A stretch of 64,000 nucleotides of DNA from Thermus brockianus. GTDB lineage: Bacteria; Deinococcota; Deinococci; Deinococcales; Thermaceae. Positions 30,394-39,968 of this stretch are shown piece after piece. Position 1 is the stretch's first letter. Every line of letters begins with the position of its first letter. The position numbers and the translations under genes were made by a program. Below the pieces are notes generated by a model. The model searched no databases, was not told where the DNA came from, and saw only the letters and a list, made by a program, of their open reading frames with translations. The stretch is taken from NCBI RefSeq assembly GCF_021462505.1, contig NZ_JAKEDV010000001.1, positions 186,439 to 250,438 of the forward strand. The letters are read 5' to 3'.

Positions 30394-30424
30394 CCGCCCG
30401 GGGTGACCCCCGGGCGGCCTCTTT
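30394..30424 (+). terminator. Terminator after secA
   Basis: CCGCCCGGGG (30394-30403) / CCCCGGGCGG (30408-30417), loop TGAC, followed by CCTCTTT. It sits between the convergent ends of secA and yebC. The T-run is on the secA side only. Confidence 0.8.
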
Positions 30425-31157
30425 ACGCCTCCACCTGGAGGCTTGCCGGGTCTAGGTTGGTGTAGACGTTCTGCACGTCGTCCAGGTCCTCTAAGGCCTC
30501 CACCAGGCGCATGACCTTGGCGGCCTCCTCGGGGGAGAGGCTTACGGTGTTCTGGGGGTGTTGCACCACCTCCACCGCCTCCACGGGGATGCCCCGCTTC
30601 TTGAGCTCCTCGGCGATGCGGTAGGCCTCGGCGGGGTCGGTGTAGAGGGTGAGGCTATCCCCTTCCTCCTCCAGGTCCAAAGCGCCGAGCTCAATGGCCG
30701 CCTCCTGGGCAGCTTCGGAGTTTTGGCAGACGATGACGCCTTTCCGCTCAAACTGCCAGGCCACGCTCCCCGAGGTGCCCAAGGAACCCCCGTACTTGGA
30801 GAAGACGTGGCGCACCTCGCCAGCGGTGCGGTTCCGGTTGTCCGTGAGGGCGTAGACCAAAAGGGCCACCCCGCCCGGGGCGTAGCCCTCGTAGACGATC
30901 TCCTCGTACTGCTCGGCGCTCTCCCCGCCCCCTTGGAGCTTCTGCAGGAGGCGCTCAATGTTCTCCATGGGCACATCGTCGGCGCGGGCGGCCTCAATGG
31001 CGTTGCGCAGCTGGACGTTGGCCTCGGGGTAGGGGCTTCCTCCGGCGCGGGCCGCCGCCTGGATGGCCCTGAGGTGCTTGGAGATGATCTTGCCGCGCTT
31101 TAGGTCGTTGGCGGCTTTCTTGCGCTTGATTTGTGCCCACTTGCTATGACCGGCCAT
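30423..31157 (-). CDS. YebC/PmpR family protein
   Basis: 244-residue YebC-type protein. It begins with the family signature MAGHSKWAQIKRKKAANDLKRGKIISKHLRAI and has ENIERLLQK, YEGYAPGGVALLVYALTDNRNRT and FERKGVI. The family has been described as a transcriptional regulator and, more recently, as a factor that relieves ribosome stalling at proline runs; which applies here is open. The ATG at 31157 has GGTGAGG upstream and TATAAT 15 nt before it. Its first bases overlap the end of the KefB-like gene upstream. Confidence 0.92.
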   Translation of the reverse strand: MAGHSKWAQIKRKKAANDLKRGKIISKHLRAIQAAARAGGSPYPEANVQLRNAIEAARADDVPMENIERLLQKLQGGGESAEQYEEIVYEGYAPGGVALLVYALTDNRNRTAGEVRHVFSKYGGSLGTSGSVAWQFERKGVIVCQNSEAAQEAAIELGALDLEEEGDSLTLYTDPAEAYRIAEELKKRGIPVEAVEVVQHPQNTVSLSPEEAAKVMRLVEALEDLDDVQNVYTNLDPASLQVEA

Positions 31158-32679
31158 GGCTCACCTCACCCATTATAGCGAGCCTTTCCAGTACCTTCTC
31201 CGCCAAGCGCTCCCCCGCCTCCCGGAAGGGGTGGAAGAGGAGGCTCACCCCGGCGGCCTCCAAGGCCGGGTCCTCCTCCAGGTGGAAGCTGGTGGCCGCC
31301 ACCACGCCCCTAAAGCCCCTTTCCTTGAGCCAGCGGGCGGCGAGGAGCTTGGCCTCGAGGTCCGGCAGGGCCAGGACCACCGCCTTGACCCCCGAGAGGT
31401 CCAGCCTTTCCCAAAGCTCGGGGTCCTCCGCATCCCCGTAGAGGACCCGCCGGCCCTTGGCCCGGTGCCTTTCCACCTTCTCGGGGTCGGCGTCCAGGCC
31501 GAAGGGCCGCTCCCCACCCGCCTCCAAGACCCGGTAGACCGCTCCCCCCGTGCGCCCCATGCCCACGATGAGGACCGTGGCCCCGTCCAGGCGCTCGGGC
31601 TCCTCGTCGGGGTGGCGGCCCTTCCGCTCTAGGCGGAGGAGCAGGGGCTCGAGGCGCTTATAGAGGGTGTGGCTATAGCGGCCAAGGGGGGCGGAGAGGG
31701 CCATGGAAAGGGCCACCAGGAGGGCCAGGTTGCTCAGCGTCACCGGGAGAAGCCCGGCCTTCTCCAAGGCCACCCCCACGATGAGGGCGAACTCCGAGTA
31801 GTTGCCGAGGTAGGTCCCCGCCACAAAGGCGGTGCGGGCCCGGAGGCCCAGGAGGAGGAAGAGGAGGAAGAAGAGGGGGGCTTTGAGGAGGGAAAGGAGG
31901 AGGAGGCCCAGCACGAGCTTTGCCTCCACCCCGCTTAGCCCCTCCTTTAGGCCGATTTCCAGAAAAAAGGCCACCAGGAAGGCTTCCTTCAGGCTCCACA
32001 AGGACTTGGCCATCTCCGTGCCCTTGGGGTGCCCGGAGAGGAGGGTGCCCATGAGGAGCGCCCCCAGCTCCGGGGATAACCCCACCTGGCGGAAGGTTTC
32101 CCCGCCCAAAAGGGCAAGCCCCATGCCGAAGAGGACCAAGAGTTCCTCGTGGCCGCTCCTTTCCAGAAGCCAGCCCACCTGGGAGCGGAAAAGGGGGAAA
32201 AGGAGGACCAAAAGGGTCCAAGGGCTCACCGAACCCGCCCCATAAAGGGTGAGGAGGCCCACCGCCACCAGGTCCTGGAGTACCAGGATGCCCAAGGAGA
32301 GGCGGCCGTGGTAGGTGGTGAGTTCCCGCTTGTCTTCAAGAAGCTTGGCCACCAGCACCGTGCTGGAAAAACCCAGGGCCACGGCCAGGGGAAGAAGGCC
32401 CACGAAGGGCAGGGCCAGGAGGGCGAAGAGGAGGAGGTGAAGCCCCCCTGCCCCCAGGACCCGGGGCTCCAGGAGGTCCTTAAGCCGAAGCTTGAGCCCC
32501 ACGCTAAAAAGGAGAAGGAGGACGCCGATCTCGGCGGCGTGGCGCAAGAACTCCGTTTCCCTAAGGCCCAGGGCGTGAAGGCCAAAGCCTGCCCCCAGGT
32601 ACCCCACCAAGGGCGGGAGGCCTAGCCGGGTGGCGAAAAGGCCTAGGGCGAAGGCGGCGGCGACCCAGAGGGCCTCCAT
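31144..32679 (-). CDS. CPA2 cation/proton antiporter with RCK domain (KefB-like)
   Basis: 511-residue monovalent cation:proton antiporter. About twelve membrane helices cover residues 1-375 (e.g. GFSSTVLVAKLLEDKRE with the family's functional region), followed by a cytosolic TrkA-N/RCK nucleotide-binding domain with VLIVGMGRTGGAVYRVLE (GMGRTG) and a second strand ending in Asp (FGLDADPEKVERH), fitting NAD(H) binding, plus VLYGDAEDPELWERL. It probably exchanges K+ or Na+ for H+. ATG 32679 is preferred to a start 21 nt upstream because TACCCT ends 6 nt before it. Confidence 0.88.
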   Translation of the reverse strand: MEALWVAAAFALGLFATRLGLPPLVGYLGAGFGLHALGLRETEFLRHAAEIGVLLLLFSVGLKLRLKDLLEPRVLGAGGLHLLLFALLALPFVGLLPLAVALGFSSTVLVAKLLEDKRELTTYHGRLSLGILVLQDLVAVGLLTLYGAGSVSPWTLLVLLFPLFRSQVGWLLERSGHEELLVLFGMGLALLGGETFRQVGLSPELGALLMGTLLSGHPKGTEMAKSLWSLKEAFLVAFFLEIGLKEGLSGVEAKLVLGLLLLSLLKAPLFFLLFLLLGLRARTAFVAGTYLGNYSEFALIVGVALEKAGLLPVTLSNLALLVALSMALSAPLGRYSHTLYKRLEPLLLRLERKGRHPDEEPERLDGATVLIVGMGRTGGAVYRVLEAGGERPFGLDADPEKVERHRAKGRRVLYGDAEDPELWERLDLSGVKAVVLALPDLEAKLLAARWLKERGFRGVVAATSFHLEEDPALEAAGVSLLFHPFREAGERLAEKVLERLAIMGEVSHGRS

Positions 32680-32700
32680 GCCCCCAGGGTAGCAGAGCAA

Positions 32701-32734
32701 GGGAAAAGGGGCGGGGGTGTGCTTCCCCCGCCCC
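32701..32734 (-). terminator. Terminator after the DsbA-like gene
   Basis: GGGGCGGGGG (32708-32717) / CCCCCGCCCC (32725-32734), 7-nt loop; read on the minus strand it is followed by TTTT. Confidence 0.85.
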
Positions 32735-32747
32735 TACACCGCTTGGC

Positions 32748-33380
32748 CTATTTCTGGGAAAGGGCCTGGTCCAGGAGGGCTTTCCATTCCTCGTAGGGCA
32801 GGAAGCCCGTGCGCTTCTCCCCGGCGATGAAGAAGGTGGGGGTTCCGGTGAGGCCGAGGTCGTTTGCCAGCTTCTGGTCCGCCAAAACGCCATCCCGGTG
32901 CCGCCCGGAGGCCAAGCAGGCCTGGAAGGCCTGGGTGTCCAGGCCCAGTTGCCCCGCCAGGTCCACCAAATAGCGGTCCAGGACCTCCCCCGCCAGGTTG
33001 CCCCAGGCGCTCGCCGCGCGGAAGAGGACCTCGTGGTACTCGTAGTAGCGCCCCGCTTCGCTGGCGCAGGCGGCGGCCTCGCTCGCCCGGATCACGTTGG
33101 CCTGGCCGGGGAAGGGGAAGTCGCGGAAGAGGTAGCGCACCTTGCCCGTGTCTATGTACTCCGCCTTCAGCCGGGGAAGGACGTTCAGGGCGTGGTTCTG
33201 GCAGTGGGGGCAGAGGTAGTTGGAGAAGTCCACCACCACCACGGGGGCGTCCTCCCGCCCCAAGGCGAAGCGGGCCCCCTGGGTGGGGTCCAGCCCCGCC
33301 TTGCCCTTGGGTCCCCACAGGATCCAGCCCAGGCCCAAAAGGGCCAGGGCCACCACCAGGAGAACAATAGCGCGCGGCAT
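32748..33380 (-). CDS. Membrane-anchored DsbA-like thiol oxidoreductase
   Basis: 210 residues. An N-terminal hydrophobic helix (IVLLVVALALLGLGWILW) anchors or exports the protein. The thioredoxin fold has the active site CPHC in VVDFSNYLCPHCQNH (about residue 57-60), an inserted helical domain, and the cis-proline loop GLTGTPTFFIAGE. CPHC is the DsbA dithiol, suggesting extracytoplasmic disulfide formation or reduction. Two more cysteines (AAACASE, FQACLAS) lie in the helical domain. TAGAGT ends 6 nt before the ATG. Confidence 0.88.
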   Translation of the reverse strand: MPRAIVLLVVALALLGLGWILWGPKGKAGLDPTQGARFALGREDAPVVVVDFSNYLCPHCQNHALNVLPRLKAEYIDTGKVRYLFRDFPFPGQANVIRASEAAACASEAGRYYEYHEVLFRAASAWGNLAGEVLDRYLVDLAGQLGLDTQAFQACLASGRHRDGVLADQKLANDLGLTGTPTFFIAGEKRTGFLPYEEWKALLDQALSQK

Positions 33381-33396
33381 GGGCTTACTCTACCAC

Positions 33397-34745
<1,349 letters not shown>

Positions 34746-34767
34746 AAGGGGCCATGATAGCACACCC

Positions 34768-37383
34768 CTAGCCGAAGAAGTCCTTGAGTTGCTCCTTGGT
34801 GATGAGGACCTCCCGGGGTTTGGAGCCCTTGGGGGGGCCCACGATGCCCATGGCCTCGAGGGCGTCCATCAGCTTTCCGGCCCGGGCGTGGCCGATGGAA
34901 AGCCGGCGTTGCAGTCGGCTCACCGACCCGTAGCCTTCCTCCACCACGATCTCCGCCGCCTTCTTCAGGAGGGGGTCGGAGAAGTCCACCTCTCCCGGCC
35001 CGGTACCCTCCGGGGCCTTGGGGGGTTCAAAGTCGGCCCCGTAGGCCTCGGCGAAGCGGTCCTCAAAGCTCTGCCCCCGCAGGTACCCGGCCAGGCGGGC
35101 CACCTCCTCCTCGGAGAGGTAGGGCACCTGGAGGCGCACGGGCTTGGTGAGGCCGGGCTGGTGGAAGAGGGCGTCCCCTTGGCCGATGAGCTTCTCCGCC
35201 CCTTGCGTGTCCAGGATGGTGCGGGAGTCAAAGCCGCTGGCCACGGCGAAGGCCAGGCGGGCAGGGATGTTCACCTTGATGAGGGAGGTGAGGATGTCCA
35301 CGCTGGGGCGCTGGGTGGCGAGGATGAGGTGCATCCCCGTGGCCCGGCTCATCTGGGCGAGGCGGAGGATGGCCGCCTCCACCTCCTTGGGGGCGGTCAT
35401 CATCAGGTCGGCGAGCTCGTCCACCACGATGACCAGGTAGGGCAGGGTTTCGCCCCCCTCCTTCTCCATCTTGGCGTTGTACTGCTCCAGGTTCCTGGCC
35501 CCCACCTGGCTCATGAGGCGGTAGCGCCTTTCCATGTGGGCCACCGCCCCTTGCAGGACCCCGGCGGCCTCCTCGGGGCTCGTCACCACGGGGCGCACCA
35601 GGTGGGGGATGCCCTCGTAGGGGGTGAGCTCCACCATCTTGGGGTCAATGAGGAGGAGGCGCAGGTGGGTGGGGAGGTGTTTGAAGAGGAGGCTTGCGAT
35701 GAGGACGTTGATGGCCACGCTCTTCCCGCTTCCCGTGGACCCGGCGATGAGGAGGTGGGGCATCTTGGCCAGGTCCCTTACCCAGATCTCCCCCTCAATG
35801 CTTTTGCCCAGGACCAGGGGCAGGAGGGCCTTGGCGTTTTGGAAGCTTGGGGAGAGCACCGCCTCGGAGAAGCGCACCAGCTCCCGCTTGGGGTTCGGCA
35901 CCTCCAGGCCCACGGTGTGCTTCCCGGGGATGGGGGCCTCAATGCGCACCGCCCCCACCGCCAAGGCCCGGGCCAGGTCGTTTTGCAGGCTTTGGATGCG
36001 GCTGATCTTCTCCCCGGGGGCGGGGAGGAGCTCGTAGCGGGTGACCGAGGGCCCCCGGGCGTGGCCCACCACCTCCGCCTGCACGCCGAACTGCTTGAGG
36101 GTTTCGGCGATGGCCCCCTTGAGCCTTTCCGCCTCCTCCTCCAGGGCGCGGAGGTGGCCCTTGGGCTCGGGGGGGTCAAGGAGCCCGGGGGTGGGCAGGG
36201 TGAGGGCGGTGCTCGGCGCCACCGCCACCCGGACCTCCCCTTGGGGGCGGGGGGGGTCTTTGGGGGGCGGGGTGGGTTCGGGGAAGACCAGGTCCAGGTC
36301 AAAGGGCTCGGGTTCGGGCTCCGCCCTGGGGGCTTCCTTGGCCTCCGAAGGCGAGGGTGGGGGGTTGCCGGTGAGGAGGGCCTTGAGGGCCTCCTTCTCC
36401 GCCTCGGGCCCAAGGGTGAGGAAGGGGAGCCAGCGGGATAGCTCCTCCTGGCGGGCCTCCAGGTCCTCGAGGAGCCCCGCCACCTCCTCCCAGCGCCCCC
36501 GCCGCTCTTCCCGCAGTTTGCGGCCCAGGAGGAGGCCCCTAAGGGAAGGGGTTAGCCGGGGAAGGGTTTGCAGGGCTTTAAGCCGCGCCTTTAGGGCCTG
36601 GACCTCCAGGTATAAGGCGGCGCGCCGCTCCTCCAGGGCCTCCCGCAAGGGCCCTTCCCCCGGGATGGGGGCCTTGAGGGCGCCCTCCAGGGCGAGGAGC
36701 CTGGGCTCGAGGGGCCTTTGGTCCGCTTCCATTTGGCGCCTAAGCTCCGCTACCCGTTCCTCCAAAAACCTTCGCAAGGCCCCTTCCACCTCGGGGAGTT
36801 CCTCGGGGGCGAGGCTTTTGGCCAGGGCATGGAGGGCGGCGTGCTCGGGGTAGAGCCGGGCTAAGGCCCGGATTCTCTGCCGCAAGAGGAGGGCTTTTAG
36901 CGCCTGCCGCGTCCGCCGCACCCCCTCCACCCCCTTCCGCATCCCCAAAAGGAGGAGGGAGAAGGGGGGGCGGGAACGCCAAAGGTCCAGGACCAGGCTC
37001 CCGAGGAGGAGGGGCGCCAGGAGGCCCAAGGCCCCCGCCCGTTCCTCCAAAAGGCGCCTAAACCCTTGGCCCCATTCCCCCGCCAAGGGCCCCGCCAGGG
37101 GGAGGAGGCTAAAGGCGAGGAGGTAGGCGAAAAGGAGGTGGCGGAGGAGGGGCTTGAGGGGCTTTTGCCGGTACAGGGCCACCGCCAGGAGGAAAAGGCT
37201 TGGGGGAAGGAGGTAGCCGGGCAGGCCCACCGCCCGGTAGAAGGCGCCCAAGGCCTCGCCGAGGGCTCCGGTGTCCAGGGGGAGGAAGGGGGAGGAGAGG
37301 AAGATGGCCAGGGCCCCGAGAAGGGCGACGTAACCCTCCCGCTCGTACCCACGGCTAGCCTTGGCGGGCTTCCGCTTGGCCAT
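34768..37383 (-). CDS. ftsK: DNA translocase FtsK/SpoIIIE
   Basis: 871 residues from ATG 37383, which has TATAAT ending 7 nt upstream. About four N-terminal membrane helices come first, followed by a long coiled-coil and proline-rich linker to about residue 430. The RecA-like motor has Walker [14 protein letters not shown] (Lys near 553) and Walker [15 protein letters not shown], then [17 protein letters not shown]. The C-terminal gamma winged helix ([24 protein letters not shown]) recognises the orienting sequence. It pumps the chromosome terminus through the septum and activates dimer resolution. The linker is charged, unlike the Gln-rich one of E. coli. Confidence 0.95.
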   Translation of the reverse strand: MAKRKPAKASRGYEREGYVALLGALAIFLSSPFLPLDTGALGEALGAFYRAVGLPGYLLPPSLFLLAVALYRQKPLKPLLRHLLFAYLLAFSLLPLAGPLAGEWGQGFRRLLEERAGALGLLAPLLLGSLVLDLWRSRPPFSLLLLGMRKGVEGVRRTRQALKALLLRQRIRALARLYPEHAALHALAKSLAPEELPEVEGALRRFLEERVAELRRQMEADQRPLEPRLLALEGALKAPIPGEGPLREALEERRAALYLEVQALKARLKALQTLPRLTPSLRGLLLGRKLREERRGRWEEVAGLLEDLEARQEELSRWLPFLTLGPEAEKEALKALLTGNPPPSPSEAKEAPRAEPEPEPFDLDLVFPEPTPPPKDPPRPQGEVRVAVAPSTALTLPTPGLLDPPEPKGHLRALEEEAERLKGAIAETLKQFGVQAEVVGHARGPSVTRYELLPAPGEKISRIQSLQNDLARALAVGAVRIEAPIPGKHTVGLEVPNPKRELVRFSEAVLSPSFQNAKALLPLVLGKSIEGEIWVRDLAKMPHLLIAGSTGSGKSVAINVLIASLLFKHLPTHLRLLLIDPKMVELTPYEGIPHLVRPVVTSPEEAAGVLQGAVAHMERRYRLMSQVGARNLEQYNAKMEKEGGETLPYLVIVVDELADLMMTAPKEVEAAILRLAQMSRATGMHLILATQRPSVDILTSLIKVNIPARLAFAVASGFDSRTILDTQGAEKLIGQGDALFHQPGLTKPVRLQVPYLSEEEVARLAGYLRGQSFEDRFAEAYGADFEPPKAPEGTGPGEVDFSDPLLKKAAEIVVEEGYGSVSRLQRRLSIGHARAGKLMDALEAMGIVGPPKGSKPREVLITKEQLKDFFG

Positions 37384-37391
37384 CGGGACGA

Positions 37392-37760
37392 TTATAAGGC
37401 GCACTCCGGGCAACGGCCATAGACCGTGACCTCGTGGTCCTCGGCCTGGAAGCCGGGGGGGAGGTGGGTTAGGGCGAGCTCGCACCCCAAAAGCTCAAAC
37501 ACCCGGCCGCACCGCCGGCAGAAGAAGTGGTGGTGGTGCTCCAGGCCGGCGGGCTCGTACCGGGGGGGCTCGCCCGGCAGGGCCACGGGGGTGAGGAAGC
37601 CTTCCTCCACCAGGGCCTTGAGGTTGCGGTAGACGGTGGCGAGGCCCAGGGAGGGCACCTTCTTCCGGGCCAGGGCCAGGACCTCCTGGGGGGAGAGGGG
37701 CCTTTTCGCCTCCAAGAAGGCCTCCCGGATGGCCCGCCGTTGCTTGGTGGCCCGCTCCAT
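37392..37760 (-). CDS. Fur family transcriptional regulator
   Basis: 122-residue metalloregulator. The N-terminal winged helix ([50 protein letters not shown]) includes the recognition helix ATVYRNL. The dimerisation domain contains [13 protein letters not shown] and a C-terminal CPEC, giving two CxxC pairs (Cys81/84 and Cys117/120) for the structural zinc, plus the histidine-rich sensing site. Whether it senses Fe, Zn, Mn or peroxide cannot be told. ATG 37760 is chosen because TATGCT ends 7 nt upstream. It is divergent from the YibE/F gene with 57 nt between, a likely site of its action, though no clear Fur box was found. Confidence 0.88.
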   Translation of the reverse strand: MERATKQRRAIREAFLEAKRPLSPQEVLALARKKVPSLGLATVYRNLKALVEEGFLTPVALPGEPPRYEPAGLEHHHHFFCRRCGRVFELLGCELALTHLPPGFQAEDHEVTVYGRCPECAL

Positions 37761-37805
37761 GCCCCTTAGCATACAATCTGAGAAGCTCCTTTCATCTTCC
37801 CGGGC

Positions 37806-37811
37806 TAGAGT
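37806..37811 (+). promoter_or_regulatory. -10 box of the YibE/F gene
   Basis: TAGAGT, then GGGGGC, then ATG at 37818. Together with TATGCT (37773-37768, minus) for fur, this makes the 57-nt interval a divergent promoter pair. Confidence 0.55.
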
Positions 37812-37817
37812 GGGGGC

Positions 37818-38828
37818 ATGTGGCAAGGGCTTTTCCTTTTTCTCCTCCTTTCCGCTTGGGCCGCGGGGGAAGGAGGCTACCTTTTGGGGCAGATCCTGGC
37901 CCTGGACCCGGCGCGGGGCGTGGCCCAGGTGCGGGTGGCGGAAGGGGTCCAGGAGGCCCTCCTTCCCGCCGACGGGGGCGGCTTCCGGGTGGGGGAGCGG
38001 GTGGTCCTCTACCGCGAGGGGGGAAGGCTTTACGTCACCGAGCCCGACCGGTTTCCCCACCTTTTCCTTCTCCTCGGCCTCTTCGCCCTTTTTGCCCTCC
38101 TCCTCGGGCGGGGAAAGGGGTTTAGGGGGCTTTTGGGCACCTTCATGAGCCTTCTGGTGGTGGTCTACTTCGTGGTGCCCCGGGTGGCCTCGGGGGGAAA
38201 CCCCCTTCTCTACGCCTTCTTGGGGAGCGTGGGCGTGCTCTTCCTCACCCTTTACCTGGTGCACGGGGTGAACCGCAAGACCACGGCGGCCCTCCTCGGG
38301 ACCCTGCTCTCCGTGGCCTTCGTCCTCCTCTTAGCCCTTTTTTTCACCCGGGCCATGGGCTTCACGGGCCTCGCCTCCGAGGAGGCGCTTCTCCTCCGGC
38401 AGTGGGGTGGGGTGGACCTCGTGTCCCTGTACCTGGCGGGGGTGGTGGTGGGGGCCTTGGGGGCCCTCACGGACGTCACCGTCACCCAGGCGGCGGTGGT
38501 CCAGGCCCTAAGCCACGCCAATCCCCACCTGGGGCTTTGGGAGCTCTACCGCCGGGGGATGGAGGTGGGGTACGACCACATCGGGAGCCTGGTGAACACC
38601 CTGGTCCTGGCCTACGCCGCCGGTTCCTTGCCCCTTTTCCTCCTCCTCACCAAGGACCCCACCCCCTTGCGCTTCCTCCTCAACACCGAGCCCTTCGCCG
38701 CCGAGCTCGCCAGCATGGTCTTGGGCTCGTTGGGGCTTCTCCTCGCCGTGCCCCTCACCACCTGGGTGGCGGCCTTGGCCTTCCGCGGGGGGCGGGGCGG
38801 GCCGCCGGACCACGCCCACCCCCACTAG
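37818..38828 (+). CDS. YibE/F family membrane protein
   Basis: 336-residue protein with an N-terminal signal peptide (WQGLFLFLLLSAWAAG). A short extracytoplasmic beta domain follows (residues 20-80), then about seven membrane helices from residue 82. The family signature GALGALTDVTVTQAAVVQALSHANP lies around residues 213-237 and HIGSLVNTLVLAYAAGSLPLFLLL follows. YibE/F proteins have no settled function; some sit next to metal regulators. Here it is divergent from a Fur-family gene, which suggests metal- or stress-responsive expression. The C-terminus ends in a small His/Pro tail (PPDHAHPH) that might bind metal. Confidence 0.82.
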   Translation: MWQGLFLFLLLSAWAAGEGGYLLGQILALDPARGVAQVRVAEGVQEALLPADGGGFRVGERVVLYREGGRLYVTEPDRFPHLFLLLGLFALFALLLGRGKGFRGLLGTFMSLLVVVYFVVPRVASGGNPLLYAFLGSVGVLFLTLYLVHGVNRKTTAALLGTLLSVAFVLLLALFFTRAMGFTGLASEEALLLRQWGGVDLVSLYLAGVVVGALGALTDVTVTQAAVVQALSHANPHLGLWELYRRGMEVGYDHIGSLVNTLVLAYAAGSLPLFLLLTKDPTPLRFLLNTEPFAAELASMVLGSLGLLLAVPLTTWVAALAFRGGRGGPPDHAHPH

Positions 38829-38843
38829 GGCATAATGGGGGCG

Positions 38844-39968
38844 ATGCGCCTCCTTCACACGGCGGACTGGCATTTGGGAAAGCTATTAAAAGGTGTGGAC
38901 CGCACCCCGGAGATCGGCGAAGCCCTGGAGGCGCTTCTTTCCATCGTCAAAAGCGAGGGGGTGGACCTGGTGGTGGTGGCGGGGGACCTCTTTGACCGGC
39001 CCCAGGTTTCCGCCGAGGCCGAGGCTTTGGCGGTGGAGTTTTTCCTAAGGCTTCGCGAGCTTGGGGTACCCGCCCTGGTCATCGCCGGGAACCACGACCC
39101 CAAGGAGCGCCTCGAGGCCCTCTCCCCCCTCCTCGCCCTGGCCGGGGCCACGGTGCGGGGCCGGCCCCTTTTTCGCGAGGAGGGCGGCGTGGTGGAGGTG
39201 AAGGGCGTAAGGGCGGCCCTCCTCCCCTTCGTTTCCGAAAGGGTGCTCATGAAAAGGCTTTGGCAGGAAGCGGAGGAGCGCCACCGCACCTACGCCGAGA
39301 ACATGCGCCGCATCCTGGATAACCTGGCGAGCCCCCTCATGCTGGGGCACTTCGCCGTGGAGGGGGCGAGGCCCGGGGGAGGGGAGTTCGCCTTCCACCT
39401 CTCAGAGAGCTACGCCGTGCCCGTTTCCGCCCTGCCCACCGCCGCCCGGTACGTGGCCTTGGGCCACCTCCACCGCCAGCAGCAGGTTTCCGAGGCCCCC
39501 TTGGCCTGGTATTCGGGAAGCCTCATCCAACTGGACTTTGGCGAGGGGGAGGAGGCGGAGCGGGGAGCCCTTCTGGTGGAGCTTCCCCCTTCGGGCCCGG
39601 CCCAAATCCATCCCATCCGGGAGCGCTGGGGCAAGCCGTTAAGGACCTACCGCCTGGCCCCCGAGGCCTTGGATGGGCGGCTAGAGGAAATCAAGGGCTT
39701 CCCCGGCTACGTGCGGCTCGTCATAGAGGGGAGGCTTTCCCCGGCGGTGAAGGAGCGGCTTTTCCAGGCCCTGCCCAACCTCCTCGCCGTGGAGACCGCC
39801 GGGGCCTTGTCCGAGGAGGTCCAGGGCCAGGGAGGGGCGGAGCTTGGCCTTCTGGAGGCGTACGCCCGCTACCTGGAGGAGAAGGGGCGCAAAGAGGAAG
39901 CCCTTGTGGGAGGCTTGAAGCAGGTCCTGATGGAGGTGGAGCTTGCGGCCCTTGCGCCTGGAGCTTGA
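38844..39968 (+). CDS. sbcD: Exonuclease SbcD (Mre11-like)
   Basis: 374-residue metallophosphoesterase subunit of SbcCD, which opens hairpins and cleans DNA ends. Phosphoesterase motifs: LLHTADWHLGK (I), VVVAGDLFDRPQ (II), VIAGNHDPKERL (III), MLGHFAVEGA (IV) and YVALGHLHRQQQV (V) supply the two-metal site. ATG 38844 is used rather than 38835 because MRLLHTADWH is the canonical start and CATAAT ends 7 nt before it. The 3' end overlaps sbcC by 26 nt. Confidence 0.95.
   Translation: MRLLHTADWHLGKLLKGVDRTPEIGEALEALLSIVKSEGVDLVVVAGDLFDRPQVSAEAEALAVEFFLRLRELGVPALVIAGNHDPKERLEALSPLLALAGATVRGRPLFREEGGVVEVKGVRAALLPFVSERVLMKRLWQEAEERHRTYAENMRRILDNLASPLMLGHFAVEGARPGGGEFAFHLSESYAVPVSALPTAARYVALGHLHRQQQVSEAPLAWYSGSLIQLDFGEGEEAERGALLVELPPSGPAQIHPIRERWGKPLRTYRLAPEALDGRLEEIKGFPGYVRLVIEGRLSPAVKERLFQALPNLLAVETAGALSEEVQGQGGAELGLLEAYARYLEEKGRKEEALVGGLKQVLMEVELAALAPGA

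Noticed and set aside
38265-38521. Minus-strand ORFs inside the YibE/F gene
   Set aside because: Biased Arg/Ala composition typical of antisense shadow. The plus-strand frame has membrane helices and the family motif.
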